This document shows positions 7,277 through 16,134 of a stretch of DNA of 64,000 nucleotides, in pieces. The translations under genes and the position numbers were made by a program. Origin of the DNA: Streptococcus sp. zg-86 (lineage in GTDB: Bacteria > Bacillota > Bacilli > Lactobacillales > Streptococcaceae); contig NZ_CP072115.1 in assembly GCF_017639855.1 (NCBI RefSeq), positions 1,674,001-1,738,000 of the forward strand, read 5' to 3'. Each line of letters begins with the position of its first letter. Position 1 is the first letter of the stretch. The notes under the pieces are model-generated. The model was not told where the DNA came from, did not search any database, and saw nothing but the letters and a program-made list of their open reading frames with translations.

Positions 7277-9031
7277 TTACTTTTCTATCTTAAAAACAGA
7301 TTTTAAATATTCTTTAAAATCGTCATTATGCCAAAAACCAAGCCGAATACCGTCTATACCTCTTGTCAGTAAAACATAATAAATATTCAATACAAAGATG
7401 GTAAACTCTTGCCTATTTTCAGGCACTTCCAATTCTGCGACCGTATGCTTTCCATTCACATTTTTAAAATTCTTTGGCTCTCCATACAATCTACCTTGTG
7501 AATCAACCAGTAAGTCATTTCCAATTAACACACCGACCTTATTTAAATCAATTCCTTGAACAGCAAAAACGGATCCAATCTGATCCTCCCCATCAGCATC
7601 CTTCGAAGCAATCCAATTAACTTGGGTAGAATTCCAACGTCTTTTAATATCTCCTTCATGAAAATGCGTAATAGTTGGATTTTTACCCTCTTTTTGTTTC
7701 CAATCTTCTACCAAACCTGCTAATACACGATTCAAATGATTTGGATGATAATTTCTATCCTCCTCAATCCAATCAATTAAATGCTGTAGTGGCTGATTCT
7801 CAAAATAGCCAAAATAAGCATCTGGACTATTATCATGAAAAACCTCACGATTAAAATTCGGATTAAAATTTGTATACTCAAGCAATCCTGTATCCTTGTA
7901 AAGTAAATATTTAATCCCATTAATATAGTCATCTGAGGTATAATTTTTAGAAACAGGTGCTTGAATACGAAATTGGGTCTTCAAATAACATTGTTCAAAG
8001 TCAGATGTTAATGATGTAAAGATTGCCCGTGAAATATTGGCTGGACGAATGGCTTGTAACACATCATACATTAAAATTAACTGATTTGACAAATCAATTA
8101 GAGGTTCCAGATGATTTTGATAGTGTTTAAAGACCTTGTGGTGGTAGATTGTATTAAAAGATGGATGTTGTTTCGCTCCCCTGCGAGATAATTTATGGGA
8201 TTCATCTACAATGATGATATCATAGTTTTTCATCGTATTGATTACTTGAGTCGAACTACCAATTATGAGATTGTCATCATTCAGTCCATAAATCTTAAAA
8301 ATTTCCTCTGCCACATTGGTCCAATTAGGTTGAACAACAATAGCGATACGAGAGTGGGGTTTAGCATTGCGTAAGGATGCAACCAAGTGAGTTAATAAGA
8401 CGGTCTTACCCGTACCAGCATCGCCATTAATCACATAGTTTTTATGTGAATGGTTGATAATCTCATCAATCAAGCTCTGTTGTTGCTCGGTGAGTTGTTT
8501 TATAGGACTATATTTAACAAGTGCTCTATTTCGCAATTCATCTAAACTATCTGTCTGAACCCACTGTTCTTTTACTAGAACTTGCTCCCAAAATGGCAAT
8601 AAAACCTTTTGGAAAATATCATCACGTTCTGGATAATCATGAACTGCATTTCCGCGATTACCATTAATAACTTCATCTCGATTAAATTCAATTTGTCCTG
8701 CTTTAAACTTAGAATTATCAGCCATAAAGTAAGTAATAAGCTGATTTTCAACATCATCTAAGGCTGATCTATGAAAATACTGTGACAATAAAATCATCAC
8801 TTCATCAAAATTAGCCGACTGAAACTTTTCTTCCTTCCCAGAATAATGTTGCTGATGCCGAGTAAGTAATTGCCTCGTCTGACCTATGTAGATTTTTCTT
8901 GATTGCTTACTACGATAGATATAAATCACATTGCCACCAATCAATACATTTCTCTGTTTCTCTTGTAGTTGATCGAGCCCTTGCAACTTTCCTTCATGAA
9001 TTTTCAACGTAAAAGAAGTAAATTTCGCCAT
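7277..9031 (-). CDS. GIY-YIG domain fused to a DUF2075-type P-loop helicase/ATPase
   Basis: A 584-residue cytosolic protein. Residues 34-60 are a GIY-YIG nuclease-like motif (VIYIYRS...KIYIGQTRQLLTRHQQH). Residues 200-580 are a superfamily-1-like ATPase of the DUF2075/Schlafen-group helicase type, with Walker A GDAGTGKT (202-209), Walker B VDESH (274-278), and a C-terminal LLTRGIDGIRLGF that fits helicase motif VI. It starts 2 bp after the stop of a MazG-like pyrophosphohydrolase, so the two form an operon. The family combination of nuclease, helicase and nucleotide hydrolase suggests nucleic-acid surveillance or phage defence, but that is inference; I know no tested function. The coding sequence is rich in AT and sits in an accessory region. 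Confidence 0.8.
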   Translation of the reverse strand: MAKFTSFTLKIHEGKLQGLDQLQEKQRNVLIGGNVIYIYRSKQSRKIYIGQTRQLLTRHQQHYSGKEEKFQSANFDEVMILLSQYFHRSALDDVENQLITYFMADNSKFKAGQIEFNRDEVINGNRGNAVHDYPERDDIFQKVLLPFWEQVLVKEQWVQTDSLDELRNRALVKYSPIKQLTEQQQSLIDEIINHSHKNYVINGDAGTGKTVLLTHLVASLRNAKPHSRIAIVVQPNWTNVAEEIFKIYGLNDDNLIIGSSTQVINTMKNYDIIIVDESHKLSRRGAKQHPSFNTIYHHKVFKHYQNHLEPLIDLSNQLILMYDVLQAIRPANISRAIFTSLTSDFEQCYLKTQFRIQAPVSKNYTSDDYINGIKYLLYKDTGLLEYTNFNPNFNREVFHDNSPDAYFGYFENQPLQHLIDWIEEDRNYHPNHLNRVLAGLVEDWKQKEGKNPTITHFHEGDIKRRWNSTQVNWIASKDADGEDQIGSVFAVQGIDLNKVGVLIGNDLLVDSQGRLYGEPKNFKNVNGKHTVAELEVPENRQEFTIFVLNIYYVLLTRGIDGIRLGFWHNDDFKEYLKSVFKIEK

Positions 9032-9033
9032 TC

Positions 9034-9381
9034 TTACTTCTCTCCTCTTAACTCTGTATATTTTTTCTTCGAGCCATAACTCTCTGCAACAGGATATTTT
9101 TCCATATTACGTGCTAATTTCTCTTCCATAATTTCTTCAACACTACAACCTAGATTACTAGCTAGCATAAAGGAATAGATGAGTACATCAGCCAGTTCTT
9201 CCTTTAGTTCTAGACTATTTGTCTGAAGCACTTCTTCAGATGATTTCCATTGAAACAGTTCCAGTAATTCACTTGCTTCCAGAGAAATTGAAATCGCCAA
9301 ATCTTTCTCATTATGGAATTGTCTCCAATTACGCTCATCTCGAAACTGATCAATTTGTTTCATTAAATGATTCACTAGCAT
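9034..9381 (-). CDS. MazG-like nucleotide pyrophosphohydrolase
   Basis: A 115-residue all-helical NTP pyrophosphohydrolase, which releases pyrophosphate from (d)NTPs. The magnesium-binding pattern is present: E35-x-x-E38 in ISLEASELLELFQW and E62-x-x-D65 in KEELADVLIYSF. This matches the short single-domain MazG-like/RS21-C6 group rather than full-length two-domain MazG. The start is fixed by a strong AGGAGGT (9383-9389). The helicase gene begins 2 bp downstream, indicating joint translation. It may limit modified or excess nucleotides, or act as partner or antidote of the helicase; neither is shown by the sequence. Confidence 0.85.
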   Translation of the reverse strand: MLVNHLMKQIDQFRDERNWRQFHNEKDLAISISLEASELLELFQWKSSEEVLQTNSLELKEELADVLIYSFMLASNLGCSVEEIMEEKLARNMEKYPVAESYGSKKKYTELRGEK

Positions 9382-9700
9382 TACCTCCTCATATCGTATA
9401 AACCAGCATCTATATTCTTACTAAAAGTATACTATAATTCTAAAGATTCATCTATAGAATATAACAAGCTTTTGTAACTTATTCTTAGTTGTTTCAATCA
9501 ATTATCTACGTATAATAAAAAGAAGCTAGGCGGAAAATCCAGCTTCTCCTATCAAAGTTAGGAAACACAGGTTGGCGCAGTAGTTGATTGACAACTTTGT
9601 TTACTCTTCAACCTTTCAAGAGTACCTAATCAACCGAGGTAGGACTATAAAGTCAATTTCTACAAAATCACGATTGAATCCCACTCTCTTTCTTATTCTA
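9382..9700. other. Intergenic stretch between the helicase module and the next gene
   Basis: Contains the upstream region of the MazG-like gene (9390-9480; TATACT-like boxes on the minus strand around 9425-9435, no convincing -35) and the minus-strand terminator at 9521-9547. I see no further gene in 9548-9700. Confidence 0.5.
9521..9547 (-). terminator. Terminator of the gene at 9701-10453
   Basis: AGAAGCT (9521-9527) and AGCTTCT (9541-9547) form a perfect 7-bp stem, followed on the minus strand by TTTTTATTATA. Confidence 0.65.
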
Positions 9701-10453
9701 TTATAAAACTTCTAATTTGGTCCTTACGCCCTCTTCTTTCTTTACTGTCTTGCGTTTTTTGTAGCGCTGACGAATGATATTGAGCTGATGATGTAAATCG
9801 GTAAGTTCTGTCCGCTCCGGATAGGCAGAAGCCATGACCGCCGTAAAATCGACAAAGAAATGATAGATATCAAATAATTGCGCTCGCAAAGCTTTAGACT
9901 GACTAGGTAGGTGTTCCTTTTGTTCTTCCAAACGTAATTTATACCTGCGGTCAAAAGTCGCTTGTGCCTCCATCAATTGATTCAGATAAACGGTTAGATA
10001 GAGATTTGCTATAGCTTGTTGACAGTCATCACTCGACAAGGCCTTGAGCAGTTGGTTAATCTTGGCACTTTCTTTTTCATAGCTGTCTGTAACGCTCACC
10101 TTGTGCTGCTTGAGGACAGCCGATAAGGTTTCATAAGCTGCCTTGGTCGCTGGCTCCTTAACGCGAGAAAAGGCACGAATCAAATTGGAAAGGGTGAGCA
10201 TTGCCGCATCTCGTTCCCTATCTGCTGACTCCAAGTCCTGCACTGCTTTACCAGTATTTTTGGTTAGTTGCACTAGTCGAAACCTCTCTAACAGGCTCGA
10301 AAAGTCCTCCAACTCCTTGGGATAAACAGCTTCTACCTTATGCTTACTGACAAAGGCTGAAACAGCATCTCTGCTCTCTATCATCAATTGAAGAAAGCTA
10401 GTGTTATCTAAAGCTCGAACCGCCAAATGTTTAATACCATACGTATAGATCAT
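9701..10453 (-). CDS. Uncharacterised helical protein (DUF6261-like)
   Basis: A 250-residue, mostly helical, charged protein without signal peptide or membrane segment; it ends in a basic stretch RQRYKKRKTVKKEE. I see resemblance to the DUF6261 group of unknown function, with modest certainty. The frame is open further upstream, but AAAGGAGA lies 7 bp before the ATG at 10453, and the preceding residues look untranslated. It stands alone, with its own terminator at 9521-9547 and a degenerate repeat array in front (10518-10690). No role can be inferred from neighbours. Confidence 0.7.
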   Translation of the reverse strand: MIYTYGIKHLAVRALDNTSFLQLMIESRDAVSAFVSKHKVEAVYPKELEDFSSLLERFRLVQLTKNTGKAVQDLESADRERDAAMLTLSNLIRAFSRVKEPATKAAYETLSAVLKQHKVSVTDSYEKESAKINQLLKALSSDDCQQAIANLYLTVYLNQLMEAQATFDRRYKLRLEEQKEHLPSQSKALRAQLFDIYHFFVDFTAVMASAYPERTELTDLHHQLNIIRQRYKKRKTVKKEEGVRTKLEVL

Positions 10454-10517
10454 ATATCTCTCCTTTATATTTTTATGGTTCACCTTTTCTATTCGTAATT
10501 CCAAATAAAAAATGCCA

Positions 10518-10690
10518 GACTGGAATGCTAGAGAACAATATCTCACCCAAAAATGTGAGTCTTGAAATATAGGGAAGGAGTTTTTAATGAATATTGTCTG
10601 ACTGAGAAGTTAGGAAGAATTTTTTTCATCAAAGAAAAACAGACTTAGAAATTAGGAAACTATTTTTCATCGAAAAATGTCAGACTTACC
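10518..10690 (-). repeat. Degenerate array with about 41-bp period (4 units)
   Basis: Read on the minus strand, TTCC-type unit starts lie at 10658, 10616, 10576 and 10535, that is 42, 40 and 41 bp apart. Units have the form TTCCTAA-TTCT-AG-TCTG followed by a T-run and TGAAAAA. The same period and a related unit appear on the plus strand at 39490-39813. No open frame runs through it. Confidence 0.6.
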
Positions 10691-10715
10691 ATTCTGCCAA
10701 TCGCTGACAGTAAAA

Positions 10716-10745
10716 ACTCCCTGCACGGTCTATGTTGCAGGGAGT
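10716..10745 (-). terminator. Terminator of ileS
   Basis: Perfect 10-bp stem ACTCCCTGCA/TGCAGGGAGT with a 10-nt loop. On the minus strand it is followed by TTTTTACTG. It lies 90 bp after the ileS stop. Confidence 0.85.
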
Positions 10746-10835
10746 ATTGTTGTATGGTATCACTTTTCGTGTTCTATAAAAATCAAGGGCTGATAAGGGA
10801 TTACTGGATATTTTTTTAAAAAACTGGGAAATTTT

Positions 10836-13634
10836 TTATTTCTCTTCAAATCCTTCTGCTACAGCTTCTGGGAAGTTAGCTTCAAGAATGGTAGCACAGT
10901 GGTCGCAGACTGTTGCAAGGTGCGGATTTGCATGTGTACCGACACTTGTATCAAGGCGGCGGCAACGTTCACAGACTTCTCCTGCTGCCCGTTCAACTGT
11001 AAAGGCTACATCTTCAAAGGCTACACTAGCTGCTGGTGCTGCTCCTTCTGCAATCGTCACTTGAGATACGATGAGGAGTTGTGCTACATCACTATTGATT
11101 GCTTCTAATAGCACTTTTGTTACTTCATCAGGATAAATCGTCAAGTGTGCTTCAAGCGATTTACCGATCACTTTTTCAGCACGTGCTTCTTCCAAGGCTT
11201 TTTGCGCTTTGCCACGGAAATCCATAAAGGCTGACCAAGTATCCAAAATTTCAGCTTGATGATCAAATGTTTGTGCTTCTGGCAATTCAGCTAATTGGAC
11301 AAAGTCTTCTGCTTCATGCTCCAGGTAAGACCAGATTTCTTCTGCCGTATGTGGTAAGATTGGCGTCAAGAGCTTAGTCAATTTAACAAGCATGTCATAG
11401 AAAACAGTCTGCATTTGACGGCGTTCCAATGATTTTGCTCCTTCGATATAGACGACATCTTTGGCGAAATCAAGGTAGAAGGCTGATAAATCAACCGTCA
11501 CAAAGTTCACAATTGTCTTGTAAATATCCAAGAATTTGAAGTCCGCATAGGCTTCACGAATGCTTGACACGACTTGATTAAAGCGAATGGTCATGTATTT
11601 ATCAACAGAACGCAATTCTTCATAAGAAACAGCATCTGCTGCTGGAACAAAATCAGACGTATTGGCAATCAAGAAACGAAGCGTATTGCGAATCTTCCGA
11701 TAGGTTTCTGAAACTTGGCTCAAAATATCCATTGAAATCCGCACATCGTTACTAGTATCAACACTCGTTACCCAGAGACGCAGGATTTCTGCTCCAAATT
11801 GTTTTTCGACATCACTTGGCAAGATGGTATTCCCAAGAGATTTGGACATTTTCTCCCCTTTTCCATCCAAGACAAATCCTTGTGACAAGATTTGCTTGTA
11901 AGGTGCAACACCATTTGCAGCTACTGAGGTAATCAATGAGGAGTTAAACCAACCACGGTATTGGTCAGATCCTTCTAAATACAAGTCAGCTGGGTAGCTC
12001 AATTCTGGGCGGGTATTTACGACCCCATTCCATGATGAACCAGAGTCAAACCAAACATCCATAATGTCTGTTTCCTTGGTAAACTGACCATTTGGAGAAG
12101 CTGGATGAGTAAAGCCTGCTGGCAAGAGATCCTTGGCCTCACGCTCCCACCAGATAATCGAACCGTGCTCAGCAAAGAGCTCTGCGACATGTTCAATCGT
12201 TTCTTCTGTCATAATTGGTGTTCCATCTTCCGCATAGAAGATTGGAAGAGGCACACCCCAAGCACGTTGACGAGAAATCACCCAATCACCACGGTCACGA
12301 ATCATATTGTACAGACGAACCTTGCCCCATTCTGAATGGAAGGTTACTTTTTCGATTTCATCAAGAATTTCCTGACGGAATTTTGATACAGAGGCAAACC
12401 ATTGTGGTACAGCACGCCAGATGATTGGCTTTTTGGTCCGCCAATCAAATGGGTAGGAGTGAGAGATTTCTTCTTGGGCAAGCAGTAAATTACCTAATTT
12501 TTCAATAACAGTTGGAACAACTTTTTCATAGAACTGGCCTTCAAAGTCTGGACCAGCATTTTCTGTCATAAGCCCCCGCTCGTTGACAGTCACAGCCACT
12601 TCCAAGCCATATTTAATCCCAACATTGTAGTCATCCTCACCAAATCCTGGTGCCGTATGGACAACCCCTGTACCTGAATCAAGGGTAACATGGTCACCAT
12701 TCATGACCAACTCATCATGCTCCACATCCCATGGGTGTTCCGTCACAATTCGGTCTAATTCTTGCCCCTTATAGCTGGCAACAACTTGTGGATTTTCCCA
12801 ACCAAAGCGCTCTGCTAAGCTAGGCAGTAATTCCCCAGCCACAAGGAATTTACGGTCGTCATTTGCAGGTTTCACCACTACGTATTCAAAATCAGGGCCG
12901 ACTGTCAATCCACGAGAAGCTGTAATCGTAAATGGTGTCGTTGTCCAAACGACGATATAGGTATCTGTATCCAAGATTCCTTTACCGTCTTTGACACGGT
13001 TGGCATAGTAGAGGGAAGTAGATACCAAGTCATGGTATTCGATTTCTGCTTCTGCTAGAGCTGACTCAGAGGACCATGACCAATAGACGGGCTTAGCTCC
13101 GCGATAGATGTAGCCTTTCTTAGCCATTTCACCAAAGACACGGATTTGTGCTGCTTCATAATCGGGTGTCAAGGTAACATAAGGATTGTCCCAATCTCCA
13201 GATACACCCAAGCGTTTGAAATCCTCCCGTTGCTTATCGACTTGACTGAGGGCGTAGTCACGGCACATCTTGAGGTAATCAACCAAGCCCATTTCCTTGC
13301 GTTTCACTCCTTGTTTGGCCAAGACTTGCTCGATTGGCAAACCATGTGTATCCCAACCTGGAATGTAGGGTGCATAGAAGCCAGACATGGATTTTGAGCG
13401 CACAATGATGTCTTTTGAAATCTTGTTCATGGCATGTCCGACGTGTATATTTCCATTGGCATAGGGAGGGCCATCATGCAAGACAAAGTGCGGTTTACCT
13501 TCGTTTAAGGCTTGACGTTTTTTGTAGAGTTCTGCCTCTTCCCATTCTTTTTGCCAAACTGGTTCTTTGGTTGGCAAGCCTGCACGCATTGGAAAAGCTG
13601 TTTTTCCAAGATTCAAGGTATCTTTTAATTTCAT
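10836..13634 (-). CDS. ileS: Isoleucyl-tRNA synthetase
   Basis: Class I synthetase that charges tRNA-Ile, with editing of valine. The 932 residues match the bacterial form. Visible motifs are the HIGH-type site HVGH (64-67, in PPYANGNIHVGHAM), the KMSKS loop (about 595-599), and the C-terminal zinc site CERCRR...CDHC (about 890-912). A GNAT gene ends just upstream, and an Ile-type T-box lies beyond it at 14390-14600, so synthesis is expected to rise when tRNA-Ile is uncharged. A strong terminator follows at 10716-10745. Confidence 0.97.
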   Translation of the reverse strand: MKLKDTLNLGKTAFPMRAGLPTKEPVWQKEWEEAELYKKRQALNEGKPHFVLHDGPPYANGNIHVGHAMNKISKDIIVRSKSMSGFYAPYIPGWDTHGLPIEQVLAKQGVKRKEMGLVDYLKMCRDYALSQVDKQREDFKRLGVSGDWDNPYVTLTPDYEAAQIRVFGEMAKKGYIYRGAKPVYWSWSSESALAEAEIEYHDLVSTSLYYANRVKDGKGILDTDTYIVVWTTTPFTITASRGLTVGPDFEYVVVKPANDDRKFLVAGELLPSLAERFGWENPQVVASYKGQELDRIVTEHPWDVEHDELVMNGDHVTLDSGTGVVHTAPGFGEDDYNVGIKYGLEVAVTVNERGLMTENAGPDFEGQFYEKVVPTVIEKLGNLLLAQEEISHSYPFDWRTKKPIIWRAVPQWFASVSKFRQEILDEIEKVTFHSEWGKVRLYNMIRDRGDWVISRQRAWGVPLPIFYAEDGTPIMTEETIEHVAELFAEHGSIIWWEREAKDLLPAGFTHPASPNGQFTKETDIMDVWFDSGSSWNGVVNTRPELSYPADLYLEGSDQYRGWFNSSLITSVAANGVAPYKQILSQGFVLDGKGEKMSKSLGNTILPSDVEKQFGAEILRLWVTSVDTSNDVRISMDILSQVSETYRKIRNTLRFLIANTSDFVPAADAVSYEELRSVDKYMTIRFNQVVSSIREAYADFKFLDIYKTIVNFVTVDLSAFYLDFAKDVVYIEGAKSLERRQMQTVFYDMLVKLTKLLTPILPHTAEEIWSYLEHEAEDFVQLAELPEAQTFDHQAEILDTWSAFMDFRGKAQKALEEARAEKVIGKSLEAHLTIYPDEVTKVLLEAINSDVAQLLIVSQVTIAEGAAPAASVAFEDVAFTVERAAGEVCERCRRLDTSVGTHANPHLATVCDHCATILEANFPEAVAEGFEEK

Positions 13635-13644
13635 AAGTTCTCCT

Positions 13645-14112
13645 TTATTTGATGTCTAATTTCATTACTATTTCATTCTTAGATAGACCTACAGAATGAA
13701 ACCCCAACCGTTCTAATATGCTTCGCATACGATGATTACCGACAACATAGCTTACCAAAACATGACGACAAGTCGGATCTGCCTTTGCTCGTCGAATGAC
13801 CCATTTCAGAGCCTCTTTGCCATAGCCTAGATTCTGATAGGTTTGGTCAATCATCAAGCGCCAAATCAAGTATTCCTGCTTCTCTTTGCATAACAAGAGA
13901 AAACCAACCACCTTATCCCCTTCAAGAACCGCTAAGGGCTCAATCTGATCCTTATCCCGATAGAGCCACGCCTGAGCTAGCGAATAGAGATTGGAAGCCA
14001 AACGTCGCTCATCTTTGGAGCTGACCGATAGCTGGATAACAGCTTCAAATGTTGTCTCATCTACTAATGCTAATCTAATCATCTGTAACACACATTCTTT
14101 TGGATACTTCAT
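13645..14112 (-). CDS. GNAT family N-acetyltransferase
   Basis: A cytosolic acetyl-CoA-dependent acetyltransferase of the PaiA/spermidine acetyltransferase-like group. Visible are VGFLLLCKE, the acetyl-CoA loop YQNLGYGKEAL and the C-terminal NHRMRSILERLGFHSVG. Three starts are possible: a GTG at 14139 with poor spacing, the ATG at 14112 with AGGA 6 bp upstream (chosen), or the ATG at 14082, which gives the usual family N-terminus MIRLALVDE. It ends 10 bp before ileS and lies downstream of the T-box, so it is probably co-transcribed with ileS and under the same control. The acetyl acceptor is unknown. Confidence 0.8.
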   Translation of the reverse strand: MKYPKECVLQMIRLALVDETTFEAVIQLSVSSKDERRLASNLYSLAQAWLYRDKDQIEPLAVLEGDKVVGFLLLCKEKQEYLIWRLMIDQTYQNLGYGKEALKWVIRRAKADPTCRHVLVSYVVGNHRMRSILERLGFHSVGLSKNEIVMKLDIK

Positions 14113-14389
14113 CACATATCCTATTCTGATGTCGTTCACTCACCTTGCTAGCATTCTCTTCTAGCTTAGTTTCCTTACTTATACCCAATCAAAAGCAAGG
14201 TTCCCATTTTAAATACTTTCTGTAGTAGTACCGTGCAGGCTACTCTTTGATCTTGCGTATCATTTTACTCATTGCAAAAGTATCCTATTTAACTCACTTC
14301 GTTCTCTCAGCGTGTAGCGCATTTAAGATAAAGTGGCTATTGGTGTCACTTGGTGAATAGCAAGTGGTTGCTTATATTTTAGGGCATGA

Positions 14390-14600
14390 CAATAAAAAAA
14401 CTCCCGCCAAAAAGGACGAAAGTTCGTGGTACCACCTTAGTTCAGATAGGCAAAATGCCCATCCCTTCTGTTGCTCGTTAACGGGAGCAAACCGTTTTCC
14501 CCTACTTTGTTCAAAGAAAATCCTATAGAATGATAATAAGATACAAAGGGAGTGCAGGTCTTCCACCATCACCTACTCGCTAAAACTATTTCTACCTTAC
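14390..14600 (-). promoter_or_regulatory. T-box leader (isoleucine type) of the GNAT-ileS operon
   Basis: On the minus strand the hallmark AAGGTGGTACCACG lies at 14425-14438, followed by the hairpin ACGAACTTTCGT and two T-runs (14408-14413 and 14393-14400) typical of the T-box terminator. Upstream are stem-I-like elements including GGTGATGGTGGAAG. An ATC that could be the specifier occurs in TTATTATCATTC, but I assign it mainly from the downstream ileS. The leader starts directly after the divIVA stop. Confidence 0.9.
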
Positions 14601-14607
14601 CGTATTT

Positions 14608-15330
14608 CTACTCATCTTCACTATTAAATTCAATGGCTACACCAAGCGAATTTTGTTTCTCCGCAGCTTCTGCTTGCTCTAGTGCTTCTGCTTGTTTAGC
14701 CAATTCAGCCATTTCCTCAGCTGTTAATTGACGAGTCACTTCTAGCTCATCATCTTGAACATCAATGGCCTCAGACAAGGCTTCTTCCAAAACCTCACGG
14801 AAGGCTTCATCACTTGTTTGTAAATAAGAAGCTGTTGGACGTAGTAATTCTTCCCATTCTGGCGAATTCACCAATGATAATTGACTTTCGACTACTGATT
14901 TCAAGCGCTGATGAAAGACACGTGTCTTATTTTTAAGTTCTTCTGTTTCAACTGCCACTTTTTTCGCATTGTCAGTCGCTAAGCGAAGAATCTCATTTGC
15001 CTTTTCTTTTGAAGCATTCAACAAGGAATGTCCGTCATATTCTGCTTGCTTAATGATATTAGAAGATTGTTCTTTAGCTGCAATCTTCACTTTTTCAGCA
15101 GTATCTTGAGCTAAAATAACCGATTGACTGAGCGACTCTTTCAATTCATCAAAATAAGCAAGACGATCTTTCAAAGACTTGATTTCCATTTCTTGCTCAT
15201 GATTGATACGAACCAATTGCTCATAATCTTCTGTCACAATATCCAAGAACTCATCAACTTCTTCTGGATCATAGCCTCTAAATTTTGTACCAAATGTCTT
15301 GTCTTTGAGTTCTAATGATGTCAGTACCAT
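14608..15330 (-). CDS. divIVA: Cell division protein DivIVA
   Basis: Coiled-coil protein that binds curved membrane at the septum and poles and organises peripheral peptidoglycan synthesis in streptococci. The N-terminal domain has the family signature (FGTKFRGYDPEEVDEFLD, about residues 12-29). It is followed by long coiled coils and an acidic tail; the total is 240 residues. It is the last gene of the ylm/fts cluster, 6 bp after ylmH, and is followed at once by the ileS T-box. Confidence 0.95.
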   Translation of the reverse strand: MVLTSLELKDKTFGTKFRGYDPEEVDEFLDIVTEDYEQLVRINHEQEMEIKSLKDRLAYFDELKESLSQSVILAQDTAEKVKIAAKEQSSNIIKQAEYDGHSLLNASKEKANEILRLATDNAKKVAVETEELKNKTRVFHQRLKSVVESQLSLVNSPEWEELLRPTASYLQTSDEAFREVLEEALSEAIDVQDDELEVTRQLTAEEMAELAKQAEALEQAEAAEKQNSLGVAIEFNSEDE

Positions 15331-15336
15331 AATTCC

Positions 15337-16131
15337 CTACTTTCTAATAACTTCTACTTCTAGTTTTACTTTACCCTGCTTAGAATAACCAATCAATTTT
15401 GCGACACGCACTCTCCCAAAACCTCTGACACTTATCAATTGCCCCTCTTCCATTGTCTTTCCCACTTGCTCCACAATATGATAATCGACCTTTACCTGTC
15501 TTGCTTCAATCAGCTGACTAGCTCTTGAACGTGGAATCCGAAAGACAGTAGACACTAACTTATCAATCCGTAAACTCGATACAAGAATCTGTTCTGTCTC
15601 AGCATCAAAGGAATGCTTCACTGAAATAGATTTTCTATCAACTTCCGTCCACTCAACAGGTGTCCTAGCAACTTTTTGGACTTCTGATACTAAAAGAGGA
15701 ACAAAACGACGATCAAGGAGAACGTAGGTATGCTCTTCTTCTAATAAAATATCCCCAATATGTTGTCGCTTAATGCCTAAGCGATTCACCAAGGTCCCTA
15801 AAATTTGGGAATGGGTCAATGATGCATACTTGCGCGGATAGGAAAGCTCAACAAAAGCCATGTCAAAATCCTGCTCATCAAGCCTATAATAATCTGGAGC
15901 AATAATACCCCTTGAAAATTCTGTTGAGACAAGTGAGCGACTGGTAAAATACCGCAATTGAAAATAGCCTGCAATAGAGTGTGCAATCTCATCTTGCTTA
16001 GGATTTAAAAAAGCAGTCAGACGATAGGAATAGGTCATCTCCACCTGCTGACAGATGTCAATGATTTTTTCGATAAACTCCTTTTCTTCTCGGGGGAAAT
16101 GTTGCAACAACTGCTTATATTCTCTTGTCAT
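15337..16131 (-). CDS. ylmH: S4-domain RNA-binding protein YlmH
   Basis: A 264-residue RNA-binding protein of the ylm cluster. The C-terminal S4 domain is visible (about 185-245: VSTVFRIPRSRASQLIEARQVKV and ISVRGFGRVRV). The N-terminal part is the YlmH-specific domain. In Bacillus the homologue acts on stalled ribosomal complexes, so its place among division genes may reflect co-regulation. It starts 3 bp after ylmG and is followed 6 bp later by divIVA. Confidence 0.92.
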   Translation of the reverse strand: MTREYKQLLQHFPREEKEFIEKIIDICQQVEMTYSYRLTAFLNPKQDEIAHSIAGYFQLRYFTSRSLVSTEFSRGIIAPDYYRLDEQDFDMAFVELSYPRKYASLTHSQILGTLVNRLGIKRQHIGDILLEEEHTYVLLDRRFVPLLVSEVQKVARTPVEWTEVDRKSISVKHSFDAETEQILVSSLRIDKLVSTVFRIPRSRASQLIEARQVKVDYHIVEQVGKTMEEGQLISVRGFGRVRVAKLIGYSKQGKVKLEVEVIRK

Positions 16132-16134
16132 ATC

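Noticed and set aside
12105..12424. Open frames antisense to ileS and other long genes
   Set aside because: They are mirror frames of strongly coding genes, without ribosome sites or family resemblance.
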